Part shown: positions 26,074-34,438 of the stretch, in pieces
How the letters are laid out: each line of letters begins with the position of its first letter
Numbering within the stretch: the stretch's first letter is position 1
Assembly: GCF_039973015.1 (NCBI RefSeq)
Contig: NZ_JBDWLT010000012.1
Location: 248,001-312,000, forward strand
DNA from: Parvibaculum sp039973015
GTDB lineage: Bacteria > Pseudomonadota > Alphaproteobacteria > Parvibaculales > Parvibaculaceae
Direction of reading: 5' to 3'
DNA length: 64,000 bases
Notes under the pieces: model-generated
Databases searched by the model: none
The model's input: the letters and a program-made list of their open reading frames with translations, nothing else
Told to the model about the DNA's origin: nothing
Program-made: the position numbers and the translations under genes

Positions 26074-26451
26074 TCAGGCGCGCGTGTAGAGGCCGGCGGC
26101 GATCTCGCGATTGATCATGATGAGCGTGTCGAGGAGTTTCGGCTCCGGCTCGCGGGTCGCCTCGATCTCGCTCGTCCGCTTGAAGATGAAGACGGCGAGG
26201 TTGGCGATGTTCTGTTTGATCTCGCGGGGGAGGGGATGTTCCTTTTCCGCGGCGGAGGCGGCGAAGACCGTCCAGATGCGACGGTTGTAGGTAAGAGCGT
26301 CATAAAGCGCGGAGGCCGTTTCCGCTTCCCAGTTGTCGCGGATGCGCTGCAGCTGGCCTGCCGCCCGCGTCAGGATTGTCGCTTCGAACTCGCGCGGATC
26401 CTTCGGCGCCATGCGCGATGCGCTGGCATAGGCGTCATGTGGTTTTGACAT
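26074..26451 (-). CDS. flaF: Flagellar biosynthesis regulator FlaF
   Basis: A 125-residue FlaF family protein (ETASALYDALTYNRRIWTVFAASAAEKEHPLPREIKQNIANLAVFIFKRT). FlaF is needed for flagellin synthesis and secretion and acts with FlbT in alphaproteobacteria. Its start overlaps the end of flbT by 17 bp, so the two form one unit placed just downstream of the flagellin gene on the same strand. Confidence 0.93.
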   Translation of the reverse strand: MSKPHDAYASASRMAPKDPREFEATILTRAAGQLQRIRDNWEAETASALYDALTYNRRIWTVFAASAAEKEHPLPREIKQNIANLAVFIFKRTSEIEATREPEPKLLDTLIMINREIAAGLYTRA

Positions 26452-26827
26452 TCTCCAACAGCCCTCGTTCGTACTCGATCAATTTTCGAGTTTCCTTGAG
26501 AGCTTTATATATTTCGCCAGTTAAGATTTTACTGTTGATGGCATCGATATAGGGCGCGGTGGAGGGCGCCGCCTGCATGACATCCTTAACGATCTGGAAG
26601 TAGAGATCGTGATGGGGACGGGGGTCGGCGGCGAGATACATCATTTGCACGATGAGATAGACGCGCTTGCAGGGCGTATCGGCATCGGCGGTCCGCAGAA
26701 TGTCCTTTTCGCGAAGGATCGGCGAATCCCCTTCAATGAAGAGGCGCGTGCGCTGATCGTCATTGGTGATGACGCTGTCGCCCAGAATGAAGCGTTCGCC
26801 GGGCTTGAGTTCGACTTTGAGGGCCAT
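26435..26827 (-). CDS. flbT: Flagellin translation regulator FlbT
   Basis: A 130-residue FlbT. The opening VELKPGERFILGDSVITNDDQRTRLFIEGDSPILRE is diagnostic. FlbT binds the flagellin mRNA 5' leader and lowers its stability or translation until hook assembly finishes. Its placement between flaF and a flagellin gene fits. The flagellin terminator at 26926-26949 separates it from the flagellin transcript. Confidence 0.94.
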   Translation of the reverse strand: MALKVELKPGERFILGDSVITNDDQRTRLFIEGDSPILREKDILRTADADTPCKRVYLIVQMMYLAADPRPHHDLYFQIVKDVMQAAPSTAPYIDAINSKILTGEIYKALKETRKLIEYERGLLENVKTT

Positions 26828-26914
26828 GCTTGTTCGTCCTGACGGCGATTCTCTGCGGAAGGTGCGGCAGTCTAGCGCGATTTGGCCCCTTGGGGGAGCC
26901 GCCGCGGGGTTTGC

Positions 26915-26950
26915 GAATAAAGAAACGGCGGGAGCCGAAGTTCCCGCCGC
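26915..26950 (-). terminator. Rho-independent terminator of the flagellin gene 26990-28129
   Basis: 8-bp arms CGGCGGGA/TCCCGCCG (26926-26933 and 26942-26949) followed on the minus strand by a U-rich run. It lies 40 bp after the flagellin stop. Confidence 0.75.
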
Positions 26951-26989
26951 CTGTTTTCTTCGTCCTGTCCGCCCGGAGGCGGAACCTCA

Positions 26990-28129
26990 TTAGCGGATGA
27001 GGTTGAGGACGCTCTGTTCCGCCTGGTTGGCGAGAGACAGCGAGCTCTGAGCGAGCGACTGGCGGGTCTGCAGAGCGAGCAGGTTGGCCGCTTCCTCGTT
27101 CGTGTCGGCCAGCGTCAGGTCGCCCGCACCGCCTTCGAGAACGTTGATCAGGTTTTCAGTGAAATCCTGACGGTTCTGCACGACCGAGAGGTTCGCGCCG
27201 AAGGTCGAGGACTGCTTGCGGAGCGTCGACGTCGCGGTGTCGAGCAGGGCAAGGTCCGCGTCGATGTCGGAGAAGTCCGTGGAGTTGATGCCGAGACCTT
27301 CAGCGTTGTAGGTCACGCCCGTGATGTCGAGCTTGGACGAACCGGTCTCGTTGAACTTCACCGTCAGGCTGTCGCCGTTCAGCAGGTTGATGCCGTTGAA
27401 GCTGGCATCGGTCGCGAGCTGGTCGATCTGCGTGCGCAGGCCGTTGTAGTCGGTCGCGTAGGTCGAACGCGCTTCCGTCAGCGTTTCGCCGTTGTCGGAG
27501 TCGTCGTCGATGCCGAAGCCCGCGGCGCCCGTGGCAGCAGCCGTACCGGAGATCGTGAGATCTTCACCCGACTCGACCTCGAACGAGATGTCGCCGCCGT
27601 CGACCGTGACGGAAAGACCGGCAAGCGTGCCGCCCGCAGACGTGTAGTCAGCAAGCGCGCTTTCGATGGCAGCAGCCGAAGAAGCCGCCGTGGCGTAGGT
27701 CGCCGTGTCGAAAACAACATCGACGGCCGTCGCGGTGCCGATCTGGAAGCTGACCGTACGGGCACCGGCGGAACCGGCGATCGCGGCTGCTTCAGCCGTC
27801 GCGTCGAGCGTGGTCGCGGTGGCTTTCGCCTGGAGCGCCTGGTTGGCGACCGACTTGGCCTGGTCGACGAGCTTCTGGATGGCCTTGATGCCTTCGTCAG
27901 CCGCATTCAGCGTCTTAACGCCGAGGCTGAGCGAGTCCTGAATGGCGCTCAGGTCCGACGCACGGGAGTTCAGGCCGGCGGCGGTGAAGTAGGACTGCGG
28001 ATTGTCGAGGGCGGAGGAGACTTTCAGGCCCGACGCGAGACGGCCCTGCGTCTGAGCCATGAGCTTCGCGGTGCCCTGCAGGGTCTGCAGGTTGGAACGC
28101 ACGGCGCTGTTGATGACGATATCACCCAT
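26990..28129 (-). CDS. Flagellin
   Basis: A 379-residue flagellin. Conserved D0/D1 N-terminal (VINSAVRSNLQTLQGTAKLMAQTQGRLASGLKV) and C-terminal (ANLLALQTRQSLAQSSLSLANQAEQSVLNLIR) helices flank a short variable centre with Asp/Thr/Ala-rich repeats. The ATG at 28129 follows AAAGGA. It is one of two tandem flagellin genes. A weak sigma-54-like element may exist near 28156-28169 (GG-N10-GC spacing kept, poor consensus), so I do not list it. Confidence 0.95.
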   Translation of the reverse strand: MGDIVINSAVRSNLQTLQGTAKLMAQTQGRLASGLKVSSALDNPQSYFTAAGLNSRASDLSAIQDSLSLGVKTLNAADEGIKAIQKLVDQAKSVANQALQAKATATTLDATAEAAAIAGSAGARTVSFQIGTATAVDVVFDTATYATAASSAAAIESALADYTSAGGTLAGLSVTVDGGDISFEVESGEDLTISGTAAATGAAGFGIDDDSDNGETLTEARSTYATDYNGLRTQIDQLATDASFNGINLLNGDSLTVKFNETGSSKLDITGVTYNAEGLGINSTDFSDIDADLALLDTATSTLRKQSSTFGANLSVVQNRQDFTENLINVLEGGAGDLTLADTNEEAANLLALQTRQSLAQSSLSLANQAEQSVLNLIR

Positions 28130-28271
28130 TGTAGTGTCCTTTCCTAGGAACGATAGCCACGGCTCTTCCTGAGCCATGACGAGAGCATGAGGGCGCTCTC
28201 GTTAAGAGGTGGTAAAAACCGCCGATTTTTTCGGAACTTTCTTGAAAAAAAGTCCGTGTGCCCCGTTAAGC

Positions 28272-28302
28272 AAAAAGGGCGGACCCGAAGGCCCGCCCTT
28301 TG
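28272..28302 (-). terminator. Rho-independent terminator of the flagellin gene 28323-29504
   Basis: 9-bp arms AAAGGGCGG/CCGCCCTTT (28274-28282, 28293-28301), continued on the minus strand by UUU. It lies 20 bp after the flagellin stop. Confidence 0.8.
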
Positions 28303-28322
28303 AAATGCTTGAGAATTCAGAG

Positions 28323-29504
28323 TTAACCGAAGAGACGAAGCACACCCTGTTCCGCCTGGTTCGCGAGCGACAGGGCAGTGGTGCCGAGCTGCTGGCGGGT
28401 CTGCAGGGCGAGCATTTTTGCACCTTCTTCGTTCGTATCGGCGACCGTCAGTTCGGATGCACCGGACTCCAGCGTGTTGATGAGCGAGGAGGTGAAGTCC
28501 TGACGGATCTGCACCACGCCCAGGTTTGCGCCGAAGGTCGAGGACTGCTGGCGCAACACGCCGGTGGCGGCGTTGAGCGTGTCCACGAAGATCTGGATAT
28601 CGGAATCGGCGGCAAAGCCGTGGTCGCCGGACTCGTTGGCGACCGCACCGATGTTGAGCAGGCCATCCGGCGTGAGGTCCACGCCTTCGATGTCGAGTTT
28701 CGAGGTCTGCTCATTGTTGAAGAAGACACTGAGCAGATCGCCCTTCAGAAGGTTCACGCCCTTGTAGCTGGCGTCGCTGGCGAGCTGTTCGATCTGTTCG
28801 CGCAGATTATTGAAATCGCTCTCGAACTTGTCGCGGTTCACACCGTTGGTCGCGGAGGTGTGGCTGCCAAGGAGGCCCGCAAGGCTGACCGGCGTACCGG
28901 CATTGTCGGCTTCGATGGAGAGCGCGCGACCATTGGCGGCGGAGAAGTCGAGCTGACCTTCGTCGTCGATGATCGCTTCAACCGGTTCGTCACCATTGAA
29001 GGTGGCAGCAACCCAGTCGATCATATCCTGAACCGTTGCGACCTCACCCGATGCGGCGCCGATATCGACTTCGGCTGTCACTTCGCCAACCGTGATGGTG
29101 AGCGTATTGCCGGTGGCGAGAGCGCCGAGGCCTGCGAGAGTGACACCGCCGGTCAACGGATCACCAGCGCGGTTGCCCGTGATGGTGGTGGGGTTGATCT
29201 TGGTTTCGAGCGCCTGGTTCGCGACTGCCTTCATGCTGTCCACGAGCTTGAGGATCGACTTGATGCCCTGATCGGCGGCTTCAAGCGTCTTCACACCCTG
29301 GCCCATCGAGTCGAGCAGGCCGTTCAGGTCGGAAGCGCGGTTATTGAGGCCCTGCGCCGTGAAGTAGGCGGTGGGGCTGTCGATCGCGCTGCGAACCTTC
29401 AAGCCCGTTGCGAGACGCAGCTGCGTTTCGTCCAGGAGCTTCGTTGTGTTCTGCATGCTGAGCAGGTTCGACCGGATTGCACCGGAAAGGACTACATCAG
29501 CCAT
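28323..29504 (-). CDS. Flagellin
   Basis: A 393-residue flagellin related to the one at 26990-28129 (VVLSGAIRSNLLSMQNTTKLLDETQLRLATGLKV at the N-terminus, LQTRQQLGTTALSLANQAEQGVLRLFG at the C-terminus) but with a different centre. GGAGGG precedes the ATG at 29504. A good sigma-54-type promoter lies 219 bp upstream with several dyad sites beyond it, so this is probably the regulated major flagellin gene. The long 5' leader of about 200 nt could be the FlbT target. Confidence 0.95.
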   Translation of the reverse strand: MADVVLSGAIRSNLLSMQNTTKLLDETQLRLATGLKVRSAIDSPTAYFTAQGLNNRASDLNGLLDSMGQGVKTLEAADQGIKSILKLVDSMKAVANQALETKINPTTITGNRAGDPLTGGVTLAGLGALATGNTLTITVGEVTAEVDIGAASGEVATVQDMIDWVAATFNGDEPVEAIIDDEGQLDFSAANGRALSIEADNAGTPVSLAGLLGSHTSATNGVNRDKFESDFNNLREQIEQLASDASYKGVNLLKGDLLSVFFNNEQTSKLDIEGVDLTPDGLLNIGAVANESGDHGFAADSDIQIFVDTLNAATGVLRQQSSTFGANLGVVQIRQDFTSSLINTLESGASELTVADTNEEGAKMLALQTRQQLGTTALSLANQAEQGVLRLFG

Positions 29505-29722
29505 TGTCTCTACCCTCCAGGGTTTGGCCCGACCGTCTCGTGACGGCACGGGCACTACACTCGGCGTTAATCATTAATTCGACGTAAACAACCCAAGGCT
29601 GTTTCGCGATTTGGTTGTCTGGAACCTTCTCCGGCTACCCGACATCCCTTCCGCCGCCGAACCGGGTGCATGAGCGGCTTCGCCTTCCTCTGCATCCGTC
29701 GATTGCTTCTGGCCCTGTATTC

Positions 29723-29737
29723 GCAAATGCCGGGCCA
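29723..29737 (-). promoter_or_regulatory. Sigma-54-type promoter of the flagellin gene
   Basis: On the minus strand TGGCCCGGCATTTGC keeps GG-N10-GC and matches TGGCCC-N5-TTGC. Transcription would begin near 29711, giving a leader of about 200 nt before the flagellin ATG at 29504. Confidence 0.75.
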
Positions 29738-29790
29738 GTTTTAAAATGTATTGAATTCAATGACTTAGGTTGTTTGTGCCGGTGCGAGCT

Positions 29791-29847
29791 GGCAGGAAGT
29801 TCCATAGCAAGGGAAAGTTTTGCCGGGCAAGAAAGGCAGGTTTTACC
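29791..29847. promoter_or_regulatory. Three flagellar dyads upstream of the flagellin promoter
   Basis: GGCAGGAAGTTCC (29791-29803), GGAAAGTTTTGCC (29812-29824) and GGCAGGTTTTACC (29835-29847). All fit GG(C/A)A-N5-T(G/A/T)CC at 21-23 bp spacing, about two helical turns, and lie 54-124 bp upstream of the -24/-12 element. This is an enhancer-like arrangement. Confidence 0.5.
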
Positions 29848-29875
29848 CTTTGGGCCCGAGTAGATGCCGGGTGGC

Positions 29876-31498
29876 CTAGCCGGCGAGAAACTTCGTGACA
29901 TCGCCGGTGACGCGCGTGGCAAGGGCGGCGCGGTCGGTCGAGCGGTCGATCGTGTAGCAACGCATGGTGGGGAACCAGGGCAGTCCGCCGGTGCCGAGCT
30001 TTGTCCAGATGCGCGGCTGGCCGTAGTGGAAACAGGGGCGGCCAAGCGCCGAACCCAGCATGAGCGGAAAGCTCGAGGGGCCAACGACGGCATCCATGCA
30101 GGCGGTCAGTGCGGCGACGCCTTCGAGGTCGCCGAACAGGTCGAGGTCCGGCATGCGGTGAAGGGTCAGGCCATGCTCGCGGGCAAGCGCTTCGGCCTCC
30201 TCATCCACATTTGTGTACTGAAGATTGACGACCGAGACGTTCTGCGCCTTGAAGAGCGGTATCCAGTCGGCCAGTGCGGTGTAGTTCGGCGCGCGAAGGT
30301 CGTTGACCTTGGCGGAGGTCCAGGCGATGCCGATCTTCGGGCCGGGGCCAAGGGTGGCGAGCCAGTCGCGGCAGGCGGCAAGGCGCTCGGGGTCCGGCTG
30401 AAGACCCGCAATATGATCGGGGAAGGTGTCGAGGCTGCGGCGGAGCTGCGCAGCGACGAGGCCTGCGGGCGCGGTGAGGTCGAAATCGACTTCGCCATAA
30501 TTGCCGAGGCCGGTCGAGGCGAGGGTTTCGGCCCGCACCGTGGCTTCAGGCCAAGTACGCTGGTAGAGCGAGACGAGGCGGGCATCCGTCTCTATGATGA
30601 CGTGGCCTGCGCGCGCGATCAGGTCCGCATAGCAGGTCGAGAAGATGAGATCGTCGCCCAGCCCCTGTTCGCGCCAGACCATGATGGTCTTGTCCTTGAG
30701 GTCTTCGCCCTCCCAGATGAGGCCGGGGAAGGGGCGGTAGGGCTTGCGTTCGCGGCAGGCAAAGCCGAAGCCATACATGTCCCAGCCCGCTTCCACCTGA
30801 CCGAGCGTCAGCAGGGTGCGGGCGAGATTCCAGCGCGCGGCATCGCATTCGGGATCGAGGGTCAGGCTCCGGCGCAGAGCTTCCAGCGCATCCTCGAAGC
30901 GGCCCATGATTTCATAAAGCGCGGCAAGGTTCGTCCAGCTCTGCGATATGCGCGGGTCGATCTCGATGGCGCGCAGGTAGCAGGAGAGCGCTTCCTCGAC
31001 GAGGCTGGTGCCTGTCAGGATTTTGCCGAGATTGCTGTAGGCGCGCGCAGCGTTCGGATTGACCTCAATGGCGCGCGAAAGCAGATCGACGGCTTCCTGC
31101 GTCTCGCCGAGATCGTTTTCGACATTCGCAAGATTGATGAGGACGGAGGTGTGGTCGGGATTGAGTTCCAGGGCGCGCCTGTAGACCGTACGGGCCTGAT
31201 GGCGATAGCCGACCAGAGCACAGGCCGTGCCGAGATCGAAGAGGGATGCGGGATCGGCGGAGATGTTTTCAGCCGCACAATCAAGCAGTTCGAGGGCTTC
31301 CGGTGCGCGCTCCTGCGCGATCAGGCACTGGCAGATGCCGGTGAGAGCACCGATGTGGACCGGATTGGCGGCGAGCACCTTGCGGTAGCGTGCTTCGGCA
31401 TCGGCAAAGCGGTCGCGCGACTGGAGCCGCTGGCCTTGCGCGAATTTCTTTTCGATTTCGCTGTCTTCGGCAATGCGCCGTTTGCTCAAGCCAGACAT
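29876..31498 (-). CDS. TPR protein with glycosyltransferase-like C-terminal domain
   Basis: A 540-residue protein. The N-terminal 280 residues are tetratricopeptide repeats (for example HIGALTGICQCLIAQERAPEALELLDCA and HTSVLINLANVENDLGETQEAVDLLSRAIEVNPNAARAYSNLGKIL). The C-terminal part (GIAWTSAKVNDLRAPNYTALADWIPLFKAQNVSVVNLQY and VVGPSSFPLMLGSALGRPCFHY) resembles O-GlcNAc-transferase/glycosyltransferase-9-like domains. Placed next to the flagellins, it may glycosylate them; that role is inferred. Start at 31498 after GGGGGUAAA. Confidence 0.85.
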   Translation of the reverse strand: MSGLSKRRIAEDSEIEKKFAQGQRLQSRDRFADAEARYRKVLAANPVHIGALTGICQCLIAQERAPEALELLDCAAENISADPASLFDLGTACALVGYRHQARTVYRRALELNPDHTSVLINLANVENDLGETQEAVDLLSRAIEVNPNAARAYSNLGKILTGTSLVEEALSCYLRAIEIDPRISQSWTNLAALYEIMGRFEDALEALRRSLTLDPECDAARWNLARTLLTLGQVEAGWDMYGFGFACRERKPYRPFPGLIWEGEDLKDKTIMVWREQGLGDDLIFSTCYADLIARAGHVIIETDARLVSLYQRTWPEATVRAETLASTGLGNYGEVDFDLTAPAGLVAAQLRRSLDTFPDHIAGLQPDPERLAACRDWLATLGPGPKIGIAWTSAKVNDLRAPNYTALADWIPLFKAQNVSVVNLQYTNVDEEAEALAREHGLTLHRMPDLDLFGDLEGVAALTACMDAVVGPSSFPLMLGSALGRPCFHYGQPRIWTKLGTGGLPWFPTMRCYTIDRSTDRAALATRVTGDVTKFLAG

Positions 31499-31595
31499 AT
31501 CCGATTTACCCCCGCGGACCGGATTGGTCCGTTCCCGAACTGTTGTTCGTATCAATCGGCCTTTCTTGGTTACCGCACGGTTAACGTGCGGGCAA

Positions 31596-32084
31596 TCAGG
31601 CGCGGGAGTCGAGGGTGAGGGAGCCGGTGCCTGCCGAAGATCCGGGACGGCGGGCGGATGCTGCGGCATTGGGGCCATAGCCGAGCGAGGGCGCGGTGCG
31701 CTCGCTCATGGCGTTTGCGACCATGCGGATGAGCCCTTCGGAGACGGATTTCGCCGCGGTGAGGGCTTCGCCGTTGAGGGCAAGCGCCTTGTCGAGTTCG
31801 GACATGGCCGATTTCAGGCGCGCGACGCGCTCCGAGGGCGCGCGGTCGAGAAGATTCCTGTGGCCGCGCACGGCCAGCACATCCATTGCGTAGTCATTGG
31901 CGAGGCGGGTTTTCTCCGGCTGGAGAGCGGCGATTTCCGTCTGGGCCCGGTCGTGCAGAAGTCCGGTTTCCTTGCGGATGACCGAGGTCAGATCCGAAGT
32001 GAGCGCGAGAAGCCGGTCCACGAGGGCGACGGGGGCCAGGGTTTCGGCGGGACTGCGGCGGGTTTCTGCCTGATGCGTGCTCAC
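31596..32084 (-). CDS. flbY: Flagellar protein FlbY / FlgN-like
   Basis: A 162-residue helical protein. The central helix (VDRLLALTSDLTSVIRKETGLLHDRAQTEIAALQPEKTRLANDYAMDV) is FlgN-like, and the position after flgI and flgJ in the same direction matches flbY of Caulobacter. FlgN proteins chaperone FlgK and FlgL. Its start overlaps the stop of the flgJ gene by 4 bp, giving flgI-flgJ-flbY as one coupled operon. Confidence 0.8.
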   Translation of the reverse strand: MSTHQAETRRSPAETLAPVALVDRLLALTSDLTSVIRKETGLLHDRAQTEIAALQPEKTRLANDYAMDVLAVRGHRNLLDRAPSERVARLKSAMSELDKALALNGEALTAAKSVSEGLIRMVANAMSERTAPSLGYGPNAAASARRPGSSAGTGSLTLDSRA

Positions 32085-32419
32085 TGCGATACCTCCTGCA
32101 TTTTCAGCATTTCACGATAGACGTCATCGGCAAGGCCGACGCCGCCCGACTTCGCCATCTGCTGGCCGTACTGATCGACGAGAAGCGAGCGGAACATGCT
32201 CTCGCCCTGTCCGCCGCCAAAGGGATTGTCCTCATTGTCGAGACCCTTGAACATGGACTGGAGGAGCGTCGAGACGAACTGCGCTTCGAACTGCTGCGCC
32301 GCTTCCCAGGCGCGCGGGTCGCGCTCACCCTCGGCGGCGGCCGCCTTCGCGGTGGCGCGGGCTTCGGCCTGAGCCGGGGAGAGGTGCATATAGGCGGGGA
32401 GGGCGGCGAGAGCGTCCAT
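32081..32419 (-). CDS. flgJ: Rod-binding protein FlgJ-like (short form, no muramidase)
   Basis: A 112-residue protein with the FlgJ N-terminal rod-binding segment (AAQQFEAQFVSTLLQSMFKGLDNEDNPFGGGQGESMFRSLLVDQYGQQMAKSGGVGLADDVY). The peptidoglycan-hydrolase domain of enteric FlgJ is absent, as usual in alphaproteobacteria. ATG at 32419 overlaps the flgI stop. A longer open frame extends upstream to 33499, but that part is a shifted reading of flgI and is not a gene. Confidence 0.9.
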   Translation of the reverse strand: MDALAALPAYMHLSPAQAEARATAKAAAAEGERDPRAWEAAQQFEAQFVSTLLQSMFKGLDNEDNPFGGGQGESMFRSLLVDQYGQQMAKSGGVGLADDVYREMLKMQEVSQ

Positions 32420-33555
32420 CACATCACCTCGATATCTGCCTGGAGGGCGCCGGAGGACTTGATCGCCTGAAGAATGGTGATCATGTCGCGGGGGCTGACG
32501 CCCAGCGTGTTCAGGCCGTCGACGAGTTCCTTCAGGGAGATACTGCCGTCGATGATGCCGAGCTGTTTGCCTTCTTCCTCGTCCACGTTCACGTCGGTGC
32601 GCGGCACGACAACCGTGTCGCCCTGGGTGGAGAAGGGTGAGGGCTGGCTGACCTGCGGCGTTTCGCTGACGGAGATGGTGAGATTGCCCTGCGCGATGGC
32701 GACCTTGCTGACGCGTACATCCTGGCCCATCACGATGACACCCGAGGCCTCGTCGATGACGACGCGGGCGATGAGATCGGGCTGCACACGGAGCTGTTCG
32801 ATGTCGGTGAGGAGCGCCACGACGCCGCCGCGATAGGACGAGGGCACGCCGATCTCGACAATGCTGGAATTGTCCGCGCGGGCTGTCGGCGCACCCAGAT
32901 AGGTGTTGATGGCGGTGGCGATGCGCTGGGCGGTCGTGAGGTCCGGGTTGCGGAGCGAAAGGCGGAGAGTGCGAAGATCGCCGAGGGCAAAGTCGATCTC
33001 GCGCTCGACGATGGCGCCGTTCGCGATGCGGCCATTCGTGGGCACGCCGCGCACGACGGAGGCGGCCTCGCCCTTGGCGGAGAAGCCGCCGGTGGCGAGC
33101 GAGCCCTGCGCCACGGCATAGACCTGACCATCCGCGCCCATGAGCGGGGTGACGAGGAGGACGCCGCCCTGGAGGTTGGTCGCGTCGCCCAGCGCGCTCA
33201 CCGTTACGTCGATGCGGCTGCCCTGGGTGGAAAAGGCGGGAAGATTGGCGGAAACCATGACGGCGGCGACGTTGGCCGTCTTCATGTTGGTGCCGCGCGT
33301 GTTGACGCCGAGGCGTTCCAGCATGCCGGTCAGGCTCTGCTGGGTGAAGGGGGCGTTGCGAAGCGTGTCGCCCGTGCCGTTGAGGCCGACCACGAGGCCG
33401 TAGCCGACCAGCATGTTGTCGCGGATGCCTTCGACATCGACGATATCCTTGATGCGCGAGCTGGCATTTGCAGCGGGCGCGGAAAGCGCCATGAGGCAAG
33501 CACCGAGCAGGAGCGCGAGGAGAGTGCGAAGAGGAAAGGCGGTAAGCCGGAACAT
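32419..33555 (-). CDS. flgI: Flagellar P-ring protein FlgI
   Basis: A 378-residue P-ring protein. It has a signal peptide (FRLTAFPLRTLLALLLGACLMALSAPAANA) followed by the diagnostic RIKDIVDVEGIRDNMLVGYGLVVGLNGTGDT and later GSISLKELVDGLNTLGVSPRDMITILQAIKSSGALQADIEVM. It forms the periplasmic P ring round the rod. I use the ATG at 33555; the TTG at 33570 would add five residues. The sigma-54-type promoter at 33596-33610 predicts a start site near 33584, leaving room for either. Confidence 0.94.
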   Translation of the reverse strand: MFRLTAFPLRTLLALLLGACLMALSAPAANASSRIKDIVDVEGIRDNMLVGYGLVVGLNGTGDTLRNAPFTQQSLTGMLERLGVNTRGTNMKTANVAAVMVSANLPAFSTQGSRIDVTVSALGDATNLQGGVLLVTPLMGADGQVYAVAQGSLATGGFSAKGEAASVVRGVPTNGRIANGAIVEREIDFALGDLRTLRLSLRNPDLTTAQRIATAINTYLGAPTARADNSSIVEIGVPSSYRGGVVALLTDIEQLRVQPDLIARVVIDEASGVIVMGQDVRVSKVAIAQGNLTISVSETPQVSQPSPFSTQGDTVVVPRTDVNVDEEEGKQLGIIDGSISLKELVDGLNTLGVSPRDMITILQAIKSSGALQADIEVM

Positions 33556-33595
33556 GAATCGACCGTTCAATCGCTTGCGATACGGCAGCTATCTA

Positions 33596-33610
33596 GCGAA
33601 AGCCATGCCA
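33596..33610 (-). promoter_or_regulatory. Sigma-54-type promoter of flgI-flgJ-flbY
   Basis: On the minus strand TGGCATGGCTTTCGC keeps GG-N10-GC and differs from TGGCAC-N5-TTGC in two places. The predicted start lies close to 33584, just upstream of the flgI start codons. Confidence 0.65.
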
Positions 33611-33707
33611 TCAGGCTGGCGAGAGCGGGTTTCTTTCAAGTCATTGTTTTCGTTGGGTTTTGTTTTCAGGCGGCGGGCCGGCGGAGGCTGCCGGGAGGGG
33701 CCTTTGC

Positions 33708-33740
33708 GGAAGCTCCTGCCGCCTTCCGGCAAATCCTGCC
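33708..33740. promoter_or_regulatory. Two flagellar dyads between flgI and fliX
   Basis: GGAAGCTCCTGCC (33708-33720) and GGCAAATCCTGCC (33728-33740), with centres exactly 20 bp apart. They lie about 100 bp upstream of the flgI promoter and 30-60 bp before the CtrA-type box, so they could act on both divergent units. Confidence 0.5.
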
Positions 33741-33769
33741 GGGCTGGTGTGTGTCCCGTGTGATTAGGC

Positions 33770-33784
33770 TTAACGCGGATTTAA
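33770..33784. promoter_or_regulatory. CtrA-type box upstream of fliX
   Basis: TTAACGCGGATTTAA is an exact TTAA-N7-TTAA, the binding form of the cell-cycle regulator CtrA. It ends 77 bp before the fliX ATG. fliX is a CtrA-controlled class II gene in Caulobacter. Confidence 0.7.
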
Positions 33785-33861
33785 GACCTCCGGTCCATTT
33801 TGGAGAAAGAAGGCGGATATCCCGCCAGAGACCATCAGGATCGGGATCGGGGGCGACCCAG

Positions 33862-34296
33862 ATGAAGATCGGCCAGACGAGATCGGCTTCCCAGTCGGGA
33901 ACGGCGCGCGCCACCAGGGCAAGTTCCGGCGGCAGCGGTTTTGCGCCCAGCAGTGCATCCGGGGCGCGAGGTACGGCGGGGCTTTCGGGCCTGGCCTCTC
34001 TTGGCGCCGTCGACGCGCTACTAGCCCTTCAGGAAACACCCGTGAGCGACGATGCGCTCCACTCGCCGCGCCGCAAGGCGATCCGGCGGGGGGAGGAGAT
34101 GCTCGACATACTGGACGACATCAAGCTCTCGCTTCTCATGGGACAACTGCCGAAATCCAAGCTTTCCCGCCTTCTTGCAGTGGTCGAGCGGCAGGGCAGC
34201 AGCTTCAACGATCCGCGGCTCGGCCAGGTTCTGGCCGAGATCGAGCTTCGTGCGAAGGTTGAGCTCGCGAAGTTCGGCACCTATACCAACGGCTAG
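33862..34296 (+). CDS. fliX: Flagellar assembly regulator FliX
   Basis: A 144-residue FliX. A glycine/serine-rich N-terminal half is followed by the conserved RRKAIRRGEEMLDILDDIKLSLLMGQLPKSKLSRLLAVV and VLAEIELRAKVELAKF segments. In Caulobacter FliX couples completion of the class II basal body to activity of the sigma-54 activator FlbD. The ATG at 33862 is preceded by GGGGGCGA. Its presence makes the FlbD/sigma-54 reading of the intergenic sites here more credible. Confidence 0.92.
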   Translation: MKIGQTRSASQSGTARATRASSGGSGFAPSSASGARGTAGLSGLASLGAVDALLALQETPVSDDALHSPRRKAIRRGEEMLDILDDIKLSLLMGQLPKSKLSRLLAVVERQGSSFNDPRLGQVLAEIELRAKVELAKFGTYTNG

Positions 34297-34438
34297 CGGG
34301 CCCTTCGGCGCGGTTTTCGCAGGCGGAGCGGCGGATTTTACCTCGCCGGATTTCACAGATATTTCACCTGCCTGGCACTGGTTCGCCTGTTGAGAATCGT
34401 CAATGCCCTCCCTATACTCCGCGCGCTTCGGCGGGGCC

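Noticed and set aside
28202..28216. CtrA-like box TTAAGAGGTGGTAAA upstream of the second flagellin
   Set aside because: One mismatch in the second half-site, and flagellins are expected to be sigma-54 controlled.
28209..29543. Plus-strand frame opposite the flagellin gene
   Set aside because: Antisense shadow; flagellin termini on the minus strand are unambiguous.
29864..31618. Long plus-strand frame opposite the TPR glycosyltransferase-like gene
   Set aside because: It is the antisense shadow of a clear minus-strand gene with recognisable repeats, and its own protein is Arg/Gly/Ala-rich without a family.
32420..33499. Upstream extension of the flgJ frame through flgI
   Set aside because: The extension is His/Arg-rich out-of-frame reading of flgI; the FlgJ domain starts at 32419.
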